A DNA stretch of 32,713 bases from Rothia santali (GTDB lineage Bacteria > Actinomycetota > Actinomycetes > Actinomycetales > Micrococcaceae). Below, piece after piece: positions 15,453 to 21,442 of the stretch. A program made the position numbers and the translations under genes. The stretch is taken from assembly GCF_024199905.1 (NCBI RefSeq), contig NZ_JANAFB010000034.1, positions 1 to 32,713 of the forward strand, read 5' to 3'. Positions within the stretch are counted from its first letter, which is position 1. Every line of letters begins with the position of its first letter. The notes under the pieces were generated by a model. That model was given only the letters and a program-made list of their open reading frames with translations. It was not told where the DNA came from and did not search any database.

Positions 15453-15458
15453 TAACGT
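15453..15458 (+). promoter_or_regulatory. -10 element (TAACGT) of a leaderless exonuclease III transcript
   Basis: TAACGT ends 7 nt before ATG 15466. No Shine-Dalgarno of note lies between. Confidence 0.55.
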
Positions 15459-15465
15459 GGGCGGC

Positions 15466-16272
15466 ATGAGAATTGCGACCTGGAATGTGAACTCGATCCG
15501 CGCCCGCGCCGACCGCGTGGAGGCCTGGCTGGACCGCTCCGACGTGGACGTGCTGGCCATACAGGAGACCAAGGCCAAGGATGAGAGCTTCCCGTTCGCC
15601 CTGTTCGAGCGGCTCGGGTACGACGTCGCGCACTTCGGGCTGAGCCAGTGGAACGGCGTCGCGATCGCCTCGCGGGTGGGGCTCGACGACGTCGAGCGCA
15701 CCTTCCCCGGCCAGCCCGCCTTCGGCAAGCCGGGGCAGGAGGAGGTCCAGGAGGCCCGCGCCCTGGGTGCGACCTGCGGCGGCGTCCGCGTCTGGAGCCT
15801 CTACGTGCCCAACGGCCGCGGCATCGAGGACCCCCACATGGCCTACAAGCTCGAGTGGCTGCGCGTCCTGCGCGAGGACACCCAGAAGTGGCTGAGGGAG
15901 AACCCCGAGGGCGAGCTCGCCCTGGTCGGCGACTGGAACGTGGCCCCGCAGGACGACGACGTCTGGGACATCGACTTCTTCCGCGAGAACCAGATGACCC
16001 ACGTGACCGAGCCCGAGCGGGGCGCGTTCGCCTCCTTCCTCGACGACGCCGGCCTGGTCGACGTCGTGCGCCCCCACACCCAGGGTGAGAAGGACTACAC
16101 CTACTGGGACTACAAGTCGCTGCGGTTCCCCAAGAACGAGGGGATGCGGATCGACTTCCAGCTGTGCTCGCCGGCGCTGGCACGGCGCGTGAGCACCGCC
16201 TGGATCGACCGCGAGGAGCGCAAGGGCAAGGGCGCCTCGGACCACGCGCCGGTGGTCGTCGAGTGCGCGTGA
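15466..16272 (+). CDS. xth: Exodeoxyribonuclease III (AP endonuclease, XthA-type)
   Basis: DNA-repair enzyme that nicks abasic sites and degrades 3' ends. 268 aa, the usual size for the exonuclease III family. Conserved blocks run in order: TWNVNSIRAR at the N-terminus, the metal-binding Glu in IQETKAKDE, YVPNGR, GDWNVAP with the catalytic Asp and Asn, and the terminal SDHAPVVVE with the catalytic Asp-His pair. ATG 15466 is preferred to the GTG three codons upstream because MRIATWNVNS is the conserved start and the -10 hexamer lies 7 nt before it. It is divergent from the dienoyl-CoA reductase and appears monocistronic or followed by the YkvI-like gene. Confidence 0.95.
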   Translation: MRIATWNVNSIRARADRVEAWLDRSDVDVLAIQETKAKDESFPFALFERLGYDVAHFGLSQWNGVAIASRVGLDDVERTFPGQPAFGKPGQEEVQEARALGATCGGVRVWSLYVPNGRGIEDPHMAYKLEWLRVLREDTQKWLRENPEGELALVGDWNVAPQDDDVWDIDFFRENQMTHVTEPERGAFASFLDDAGLVDVVRPHTQGEKDYTYWDYKSLRFPKNEGMRIDFQLCSPALARRVSTAWIDREERKGKGASDHAPVVVECA

Positions 16273-16301
16273 GGGGCTGAATCGAGCAGGACGACCATCA
16301 G

Positions 16302-16307
16302 TATGCT
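16302..16307 (+). promoter_or_regulatory. Possible -10 element (TATGCT) of the YkvI-like gene
   Basis: A close match to the TAnnnT consensus about 57 nt before ATG 16365. A second hexamer, TAGCGT, lies at 16312-16317. No clear -35. Confidence 0.35.
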
Positions 16308-16364
16308 TGGTGTAGCGTGGGCATCCTGCCAGCAGCCCCACCGGTGAAAGGAAAGCCGACGCAG

Positions 16365-17699
16365 ATGAAAGAACAGGTCAAGATATCCCTCGCCTTCGTG
16401 GGACTCCTCGTGGGGGCCGGGTTCGCGACGGGCCTCGAGGTCGTCCAGTACTTCATCTCGTTCGGGCTCACCGGCCTGTGGGGGGTCCTCCTCGCCGGGG
16501 TGGTCATGACGGCCGCCGGCGCGGCGATCCTCCAGCTGGGCAGCTACTTCCTCGCGCGCGAGCACAACGGCGTCTTCCGGGAGATCGCCCATCCGCTGGT
16601 CTCCCGCACCCTGGACCTCGCGGTCATCCTGACGCTGTTCTGCGTCGGGTTCGTCATGCTCGCGGGGGCGGGCTCCAACCTGGAGCAGCAGTTCGGCCTG
16701 CCGACCTGGGCCGGTGCGCTGATCATGCTCCTCCTGGTCGCGACGACCGGCCTGCTCGACGTGGACAAGGTCAGCAGCATCATCAGCGGGGTCACCCCGC
16801 TGCTGATCGTGGCCGTGCTGACCGCCTTCGGGTACACCCTGCTGCACCTGCCGGACGACTTCGGCCAGCTGAGCCGGCTCGCGGCCGAGGAGGCGTCGCC
16901 GGTCAGCCCCTGGTGGCTCTCGGCCCTCAACTACAACGGCCTGGCCCTGATGCTCGGGGTCTCGATGTCGCTGGTGATCGGGGGCTCCCACAGCAGCCTG
17001 AAGGCGACCGGCCGCGGCGGCCTCTACGGCGGCATCCTCTACACGGTCCTGCTGGCGATGGCGGCCTTCACCCTGCTGGCCAACATCGACGGGGTCGCGG
17101 GCGACGACGTGCCGATGCTGAGCCTCTTCGAGTCGATGCACCCGGTGCTGGCGACCATCATGACCTTCGTCATCTTCGCCATGATCTACAACACCGCGAT
17201 CGGCATGTTCTATGCCCTGGGCAAGCGCGTCACTGCCTCCCGCCCGAACCGCTACGTCCCCGTCTTCCTGGGCCTGTGCGCCGCGGGGTACGCGGTGAGC
17301 TTCGTCGGCTTCGAGACCCTGATGACGTACGTGTACCCGGTCATCGGCTACCTGGGGCTCGCCATGGTGGCGCTCCTGGTCGGCTGGTGGCTGAAGTCCC
17401 GGCGCCGGTTCACGCAGGAGTCGGGCCGCAGGGAGCGCATCCGGGACCTCGAGGAGCAGCGCGGGGACGACGGCCGCCCCTTCAGCGCGGAGGACCAGTC
17501 GGAGCTGGACCGGGCGCTGGCGGAGTCCCACGTGGACTCCGACCGCCTGGAGGAGGTCGTCACGGGCGAGCTCTCGCTCCGGGACATCCGGCGCGCCCGC
17601 GAGGACGGCGCCAGCGACTCGGAGACGGAGGAGCGCGACGCCGGGGCGGAGGGATCCGAGACCGACCGCCCGGACGCGGAGGGGACCGCCGTCCACTGA
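16365..17699 (+). CDS. YkvI-family membrane protein with a charged C-terminal tail
   Basis: Multi-span membrane protein of 444 aa. The N-terminal KISLAFVGLLVGAGFATGLEVVQYF is split by a glycine-rich break, as in YkvI and other amino-acid/nucleobase-symporter-like proteins. About ten hydrophobic segments follow up to residue ~345. The final ~95 residues are hydrophilic and strongly acidic, with a helical, coiled-coil-like pattern (RRERIRDLEEQ, SELDRALAESH, SDRLEEVV) and an Asp/Glu/Ser-rich end, which looks cytoplasmic. The transported substrate is unknown. ATG 16365 is chosen because MKEQVKIS begins directly before the first span. A GTG at 16317 is in frame and would add 16 Pro-rich residues. 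Confidence 0.83.
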   Translation: MKEQVKISLAFVGLLVGAGFATGLEVVQYFISFGLTGLWGVLLAGVVMTAAGAAILQLGSYFLAREHNGVFREIAHPLVSRTLDLAVILTLFCVGFVMLAGAGSNLEQQFGLPTWAGALIMLLLVATTGLLDVDKVSSIISGVTPLLIVAVLTAFGYTLLHLPDDFGQLSRLAAEEASPVSPWWLSALNYNGLALMLGVSMSLVIGGSHSSLKATGRGGLYGGILYTVLLAMAAFTLLANIDGVAGDDVPMLSLFESMHPVLATIMTFVIFAMIYNTAIGMFYALGKRVTASRPNRYVPVFLGLCAAGYAVSFVGFETLMTYVYPVIGYLGLAMVALLVGWWLKSRRRFTQESGRRERIRDLEEQRGDDGRPFSAEDQSELDRALAESHVDSDRLEEVVTGELSLRDIRRAREDGASDSETEERDAGAEGSETDRPDAEGTAVH

Positions 17700-17797
17700 G
17701 GGACGCGGGCCCCCGCGGGTGAACCGGGTCCTCACGGTCGCGGATCATCACGTCGCGAGATTCACCGCGGCCGGTGGGAAAAGAAACGTTAAATGGA

Positions 17798-17835
17798 GAA
17801 AACCGCCCCGCATAGAAGCCTGCGAGGCGGTTTTC
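17798..17835. terminator. Bidirectional intrinsic terminator
   Basis: GAAAACCGCC (17798-17807) pairs perfectly with GGCGGTTTTC (17826-17835), with an inner CGCA/TGCG extension. Because the arms begin with A and end with T, it has a U-run in both directions. It ends the YkvI-like gene on the plus strand and lies directly after tRNA-Phe on the minus strand. Confidence 0.85.
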
Positions 17836-17836
17836 G

Positions 17837-17909
17837 TGGCTCCGACCGGCGTCGATCCGGTGACCTTACGATTTTCAGTCGTACGCTCTACCAACTGAGC
17901 TACAGAGCC
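17837..17909 (-). tRNA. tRNA-Phe (GAA)
   Basis: 73-nt cloverleaf on the minus strand: acceptor GGCTCTG paired with CGGAGCC (one G-U), D-arm AGCTCAGTTGGTAGAGC, anticodon loop CTGAAAA with GAA, T-loop GGATCGACGCC region and discriminator A. CCA is not encoded. It is the last gene of the Glu-Asp-Phe cluster, immediately followed by the terminator. Confidence 0.95.
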
Positions 17910-17972
17910 CGGCATTCTGCCAGCAGATATGCCGCGACGGCGTCTCTCGCTAGGAGAAATACGCCGTCTGAG

Positions 17973-18046
17973 CGACCCTGACGGGACTTGAACCCGCGAC
18001 CTCCGCCGTGACAGGGCGGCGCGCTAACCAACTGCGCTACAGGGCC
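17973..18046 (-). tRNA. tRNA-Asp (GTC)
   Basis: 74-nt cloverleaf on the minus strand: acceptor GGCCCTG/CAGGGTC (one G-U pair), anticodon loop CTGTCAC between CCGCC and GGCGG, T-loop GGTTCAAGTCC and the G discriminator expected for Asp. CCA is not encoded. Confidence 0.95.
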
Positions 18047-18096
18047 TTGTTGTTTTTTCCAACGAGTGAAAACTCTAGAGGAAGAAACTCGGCTTT

Positions 18097-18113
18097 GCAA
18101 ATCGACGATTTGC
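18097..18113. repeat. Perfect palindrome in the tRNA-Glu / tRNA-Asp spacer
   Basis: GCAAATCG and CGATTTGC flank a single central A. In the polycistronic tRNA precursor it would form a compact hairpin 2 nt after tRNA-Glu, possibly a processing signal. The surrounding spacer is noticeably A+T-richer than the rest of the window. Confidence 0.6.
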
Positions 18114-18115
18114 AG

Positions 18116-18188
18116 TACCCCCAACGGGATTCGAACCCGTGCCGCCGCCGTGAAAGGGCGGTGTCCTAGGCCGCTAGACGATGGGGGC
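18116..18188 (-). tRNA. tRNA-Glu (TTC)
   Basis: 73-nt cloverleaf on the minus strand: acceptor GCCCCCA/TGGGGGT (terminal G-U as in other actinobacteria), anticodon loop CTTTCAC with TTC, T-loop GGTTCGAATCC and discriminator A. CCA is not encoded. First gene of the cluster, 36 nt after the predicted transcription start. Confidence 0.95.
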
Positions 18189-18200
18189 CGGACCTCGCGA

Positions 18201-18215
18201 CCGGGCGCTGCCCGG
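18201..18215 (-). other. Small hairpin in the tRNA cluster leader
   Basis: CCGGGC and GCCCGG with a 3-nt loop lie between the predicted transcription start and tRNA-Glu. It may be part of the 5' leader removed by RNase P. Confidence 0.4.
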
Positions 18216-18231
18216 GCGTGGAACCGTACCT

Positions 18232-18260
18232 AGCATATGGGGTGGTATCGTTCCGCGCAA
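18232..18260 (-). promoter_or_regulatory. Promoter of the tRNA Glu-Asp-Phe cluster
   Basis: On the minus strand TTGCGC (-35, 18260-18255), a 17-bp spacer and TATGCT (-10, 18237-18232) form the best housekeeping-sigma promoter in the window, about 45 nt upstream of tRNA-Glu. Confidence 0.8.
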
Positions 18261-18540
18261 ATTCCGCGCCGACGAGTCACGACGGCGGCAATCCGGGCGA
18301 CGGGAGGCCTCGCCGGGGCGCGCGGACCACCCCTCGCCAGGGATGCGACCCGTCCTCCGGGAGGGCGCGAACCGCTTCGGCGCGAGATGCCGATCACACC
18401 TCGAGGAGGACGTCGACCGCACCCGGGGCGACGACGACGCTCCGGCACGATCCCCACACGGGTGCGAACTGCGGCGAAGATCACACCGACGCCGCGCCCC
18501 GCAGGCCCGAGACGCAGCGCGAGATGGGATGAAGATCACC
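18261..18540. other. Intergenic stretch with no supported gene
   Basis: The stretch between the tRNA promoter and the universal stress protein stop has open frames on both strands, but all are Arg-rich, low-quality translations. GATCAC occurs three times (near 18390, 18479 and 18534), the last two inside a repeated GAAGATCAC. I see no convincing terminator or gene. Confidence 0.4.
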
Positions 18541-19566
18541 TCACCCCCAGGCGACCCCCACCTCGGGAGCGTCCTCGGTCCGGGGGTCGTCCACGTCCGG
18601 GACGATCATCACCGGGTTCTGCGAGCTGTGGAGGACGCCCTGGGAGATGGACCCCAGGAGCATCCCTCGCAGCCCGCCCCGGCCGCGGGTTCCCACGACC
18701 ACGAGGTCGGCGTCCTCGCCGGCCTCGAGCAGCACCTGGACCGGCGAGCCGTCGATCCGCTCGGCGGTCACCTCCAGGTCCGGGAAGTGCCCCTTGATCC
18801 AGCGGATGGCGCGGTTCTGCAGCTCGTCGATCTCCCGGTGCATCGCCTCGAAGTCCACCGCGGCGGGCACCCAGGTCAGCGCCCCGGTGTAGGGCGCCAG
18901 GGCGTTCACGAGCTTGAGCCCCACGCCCATCCGCTGCGCCTCCTCCGCGGCCTTCACGATCGCGATGCGGGCCTGGTGGGAGCCGTCCGAGCCCACCGCG
19001 ACGCCGTGCGAGGGGACGAGGGTCGCGGCGTCGTCGGCGTGGTGCTTGGCCCAGGCCAGCGGCACGACGACGACCGGGCACTTCGAGTGCGCCGGCAGCG
19101 AGGTGGACACGGTCCCCAGCAGCCGCCCCACGAAGCCGCGGGAGCTGCGGGAGCCCACCACCATGAGCCCGGCCTGCTCGGAGAGCCGGACCAGGATCGA
19201 GGAGGCGTCCCCCGTCTCGACCGTCGCGCGCAGCTCCACGCCCTCGGCGTGGACGCGGTCGTAGGCCTCGTCCAGGATCTGCGCGACGCCGTCGGCCAGC
19301 GACTGCTCGTCGATCACCGAGTAGCCGGAGTCGAACCCCGTGCCGGTGAAGACCGGCAGGGAGTAGGCCGTGACGAGGCGGATGGCGGCGCGGCGGCGCT
19401 TGGCCTCCGCCACCGCCCAGCTCAGCGCCCCGTAGCTCTGCTCGGAGCCGTCGATGCCGACGATGATCTCGCCGCCCGTGGTCTCCGGGTCGGGCATCGT
19501 GCCCCGGGCCGCCACGGCACGGGCCCCGAAGCTCTCGGCGGACCTGTCGGTCGTCTCGTCGGTCAT
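18541..19566 (-). CDS. Tandem-domain universal stress protein (UspA family)
   Basis: 341 aa with two UspA domains, about residues 32-170 and 187-325, each starting with the VGIDGSE / VAVGSDGSH strand. The nucleotide loop of domain 2 is GTRGRGGLRGMLLGS, fitting G-x2-G-x9-G-S. Domain 1 reads GSRSSRGFVGRLLGT, with Ser where the second Gly is expected, so ATP binding there may be altered. Tandem UspA proteins are common in actinobacteria under hypoxia or stress. ATG 19566 has GAGGAGGGG upstream. The open frame 25 codons further upstream is not conserved. It is the gene after fprA on the same strand, separated by a structured 226-bp spacer. Confidence 0.92.
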   Translation of the reverse strand: MTDETTDRSAESFGARAVAARGTMPDPETTGGEIIVGIDGSEQSYGALSWAVAEAKRRRAAIRLVTAYSLPVFTGTGFDSGYSVIDEQSLADGVAQILDEAYDRVHAEGVELRATVETGDASSILVRLSEQAGLMVVGSRSSRGFVGRLLGTVSTSLPAHSKCPVVVVPLAWAKHHADDAATLVPSHGVAVGSDGSHQARIAIVKAAEEAQRMGVGLKLVNALAPYTGALTWVPAAVDFEAMHREIDELQNRAIRWIKGHFPDLEVTAERIDGSPVQVLLEAGEDADLVVVGTRGRGGLRGMLLGSISQGVLHSSQNPVMIVPDVDDPRTEDAPEVGVAWG

Positions 19567-19628
19567 GTCTGCCCCTCCTCGTGAGACTGAACCATTCGCC
19601 TCCATTTTATGACCAACGACACTCTTTG

Positions 19629-19704
19629 CACCCCCGGACACGACGACGCCCGCGGCCCCGCTCCCGCACCCCCGGACATGACGACGCCCGCGGCCCCGCT
19701 CCCG
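19629..19704. repeat. Two tandem copies of a 38-bp unit between fprA and the Usp gene
   Basis: Units 19629-19666 and 19667-19704 are identical except for one C/T difference. Each contains the 13-base arm ACGACGCCCGCGG (19643-19655 and 19681-19693). Confidence 0.85.
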
Positions 19705-19749
19705 CGCCCCTCCGCGAGGAGGGACCGTGGAGGGGACCGCGGGCGTCGT
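19681..19749 (-). terminator. Long stem-loop downstream of fprA with a duplicated arm
   Basis: CCGCGGGCGTCGT at 19737-19749 is the exact reverse complement of ACGACGCCCGCGG at 19681-19693 and also of the copy at 19643-19655. An inner hairpin CCCTCC-GCGA-GGAGGG lies at 19708-19723. It begins about 43 nt after the fprA stop on the transcript, so it probably terminates or attenuates fprA transcription before the Usp gene. There is no T-run. Confidence 0.6.
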
Positions 19750-19792
19750 GGTCGCTCGCGACGGCGGGGCCCGGAGGATCGGACCCGGTGCG

Positions 19793-21196
19793 TCAGCGCT
19801 TGCGGGAGATGTGCACCATGTCCTCGCGAGGGACCACCTTGACGCGCTTGCGGGGGTTGCCCTGTGCGTCCTGGAGCTCGGCGCCCAGCGACTGCTCGTG
19901 CTCGTCCAGGCTGCGCCAGCCCGACCAGGTGGTGAACTCGACGCCGCGCTCGTGCAGCAGGTCCTCGACCTGGCCGACCTCGGGCCGCTCGGCCGTGAAG
20001 TCGCGGTCCTCGAGCACGTGGGTGATGGTCTCCAGCGCGTCGGACTTGGTGGAGCCGATCAGGCCCACGGGCCCGCGCTTGATCCACCCGGTCGCGTACA
20101 GGCCCGGGACGGTGTTCTCGACCTCGTCGACCACGCGGCCCTCGACGTTGGTGATGACGCCGCGGCGGGCGTCGAAGCCGACGTCGGGCAGCTCGGAGCC
20201 GAAGTAGCCGATCGCGCGGTACACGGCCTGGACCGGGTACTCCTGGATCTCGGTGGTCGGGCGAATGCCGCCCGCGCCGTCGAGCTCGTTGCGCTGCATG
20301 CGGATCGCGGCCACGCGGCCGTCCGCGTCGCCCACGACCTCGGCCGGGGACTGCATGAAGTGCAGGTGCAGGCGCCGGGACGCGGTGCCCGGGTTCTCCC
20401 GCTGCTCCTCGCGCCACTTGTTCAGCGTCTTGACCATGGCCTTGATCTGGTTATTCGACTCGATCGCGGCCTCGGAGGCCTCGTCGAACTCGAAGTCCTC
20501 GTCGTAGAGCACGATGTCGACGTCGCGGGACTTCGCGAGCTCGCGCAGCTCCAGCGGGGTGAACTTCATCTGCGCCGGGCCGCGGCGGCCGAAGATGTGG
20601 ACGTCGGTGACCGGGGACTTCTTGAGGCCCTCGTAGACGTTGTTCGGGATCTCGGTGACGAGCATGTCCTCGGCGTGCTTGGACAGCACGCGCGCGACGT
20701 CGAGCGCCACGTTGCCGTTGCCCAGCACCGCGACCTCGCGGGCCTCGAGCGGCCACTCGCGGGAGACGTCCGGGTGGCCGTCGTACCAGGCGACGAAGTC
20801 GGCGGCGCCGTAGGAGCCCTCGAGGTCGATGCCCGGGATGTGCAGCGAGGCGTCGTAGACGGCGCCGGTCGCGAAGATGACGGCGTCGTAGTGGGCGCGC
20901 AGGTCCTCGAGCTGGACGTCGGTGCCGTACTCCACGTTGCCGAAGAAGCGGATCTTCTCGCTCTCCATGATCTTGTGGAGCGAGGTGACGATGCCCTTGA
21001 TGCGGGGGTGGTCCGGGGCCACTCCGTAGCGGATGAGGCCGAACGGGGCCGGGTAGCGGTCGTAGATGTCGATGCTGACGTCCACCTCGCCCTCCGCGAC
21101 GGCATCGGAGCGGCTCAGCAGGTCGGCGGCGTAGACGCCGGCGGGCCCGGAGCCGATGACGGCCACGCGCAGCGGGCGGTCGGAGGCTGTTGACAC
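19793..21196 (-). CDS. fprA: Ferredoxin/flavodoxin-NADP+ reductase, FprA / adrenodoxin-reductase type
   Basis: FAD enzyme moving electrons between NADPH and ferredoxin, 467 aa. The FAD motif VIGSGPAGVYAADLL lies near the N-terminus, the NADP motif LGNGNVALDVARVL in the middle, and the C-terminal YATGWIKRGPVGLIGSTKSDA is the family signature that closes over FAD. RYPAPFGLIRYGVAPDHP also matches adrenodoxin reductase and mycobacterial FprA. The start is GTG 21196, seven bases after GAAAGGAAA. Upstream is a promoter whose -35 lies inside a DtxR/IdeR-like iron box, so repression under iron sufficiency is likely. It may supply electrons to cytochromes P450, desaturases or Fe-S assembly. No partner ferredoxin is in the window. 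Confidence 0.93.
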   Translation of the reverse strand: MSTASDRPLRVAVIGSGPAGVYAADLLSRSDAVAEGEVDVSIDIYDRYPAPFGLIRYGVAPDHPRIKGIVTSLHKIMESEKIRFFGNVEYGTDVQLEDLRAHYDAVIFATGAVYDASLHIPGIDLEGSYGAADFVAWYDGHPDVSREWPLEAREVAVLGNGNVALDVARVLSKHAEDMLVTEIPNNVYEGLKKSPVTDVHIFGRRGPAQMKFTPLELRELAKSRDVDIVLYDEDFEFDEASEAAIESNNQIKAMVKTLNKWREEQRENPGTASRRLHLHFMQSPAEVVGDADGRVAAIRMQRNELDGAGGIRPTTEIQEYPVQAVYRAIGYFGSELPDVGFDARRGVITNVEGRVVDEVENTVPGLYATGWIKRGPVGLIGSTKSDALETITHVLEDRDFTAERPEVGQVEDLLHERGVEFTTWSGWRSLDEHEQSLGAELQDAQGNPRKRVKVVPREDMVHISRKR

Positions 21197-21258
21197 GACG
21201 ATATTTCCTTTCCGTTGACTCCCCGGGGCGGGAAGACGGTCCGTGGACACTGCCAGCA

Positions 21259-21287
21259 ATTCTACTCGCGTGACGCGGATCGGTCAG
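21259..21287 (-). promoter_or_regulatory. Promoter of fprA
   Basis: On the minus strand CTGACC (-35, 21287-21282), a 17-bp spacer and TAGAAT (-10, 21264-21259) give a predicted start near 21252 and a leader of about 55 nt before the GTG. Confidence 0.65.
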
Positions 21288-21297
21288 GGTGACCTTA
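21279..21297 (-). promoter_or_regulatory. DtxR/IdeR-like iron box overlapping the fprA -35
   Basis: The minus-strand 19-mer TAAGGTCACCCTGACCGAT follows the dyad plan of the IdeR/DtxR consensus (TTAGGTTAGSCTAACCTAA as I recall it), with the AGGT and ACC half-sites in register. About 13 of 19 positions agree. Its right half contains the -35 hexamer, a classic repressor position. Confidence 0.6.
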
Positions 21298-21430
21298 GTA
21301 ATTCTTCAGGGATCGTCACACGTCCCGCGCCGGGACCGGACCCTCGACTCCGATGGCGCTGTGGGCGAAAATGGGCCCTCGCTCCGCGCGAACGACCCCG
21401 CCGGACGGCCCGGCACGTGGCGCCAGCCAC

Positions 21431-21436
21431 TATCGT
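21431..21436 (+). promoter_or_regulatory. -10 element (TATCGT) of a leaderless M13 peptidase transcript
   Basis: TATCGT ends 6 nt before ATG 21443. No ribosome-binding site lies between. Confidence 0.55.
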
Positions 21437-21442
21437 GGTGCC

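Noticed and set aside
12113-15469. An open frame of more than 1100 codons on the plus strand, antisense to the valine-degradation genes
   Set aside because: It is antisense to four enzymes with complete catalytic motifs. Its translation is Arg/Gly/His-rich with no domain, a typical high-GC shadow.
18174-18540. Several 75-180-codon open frames between tRNA-Glu and the Usp gene
   Set aside because: All are Arg/Pro-rich, overlap one another and have no ribosome site or recognisable family.
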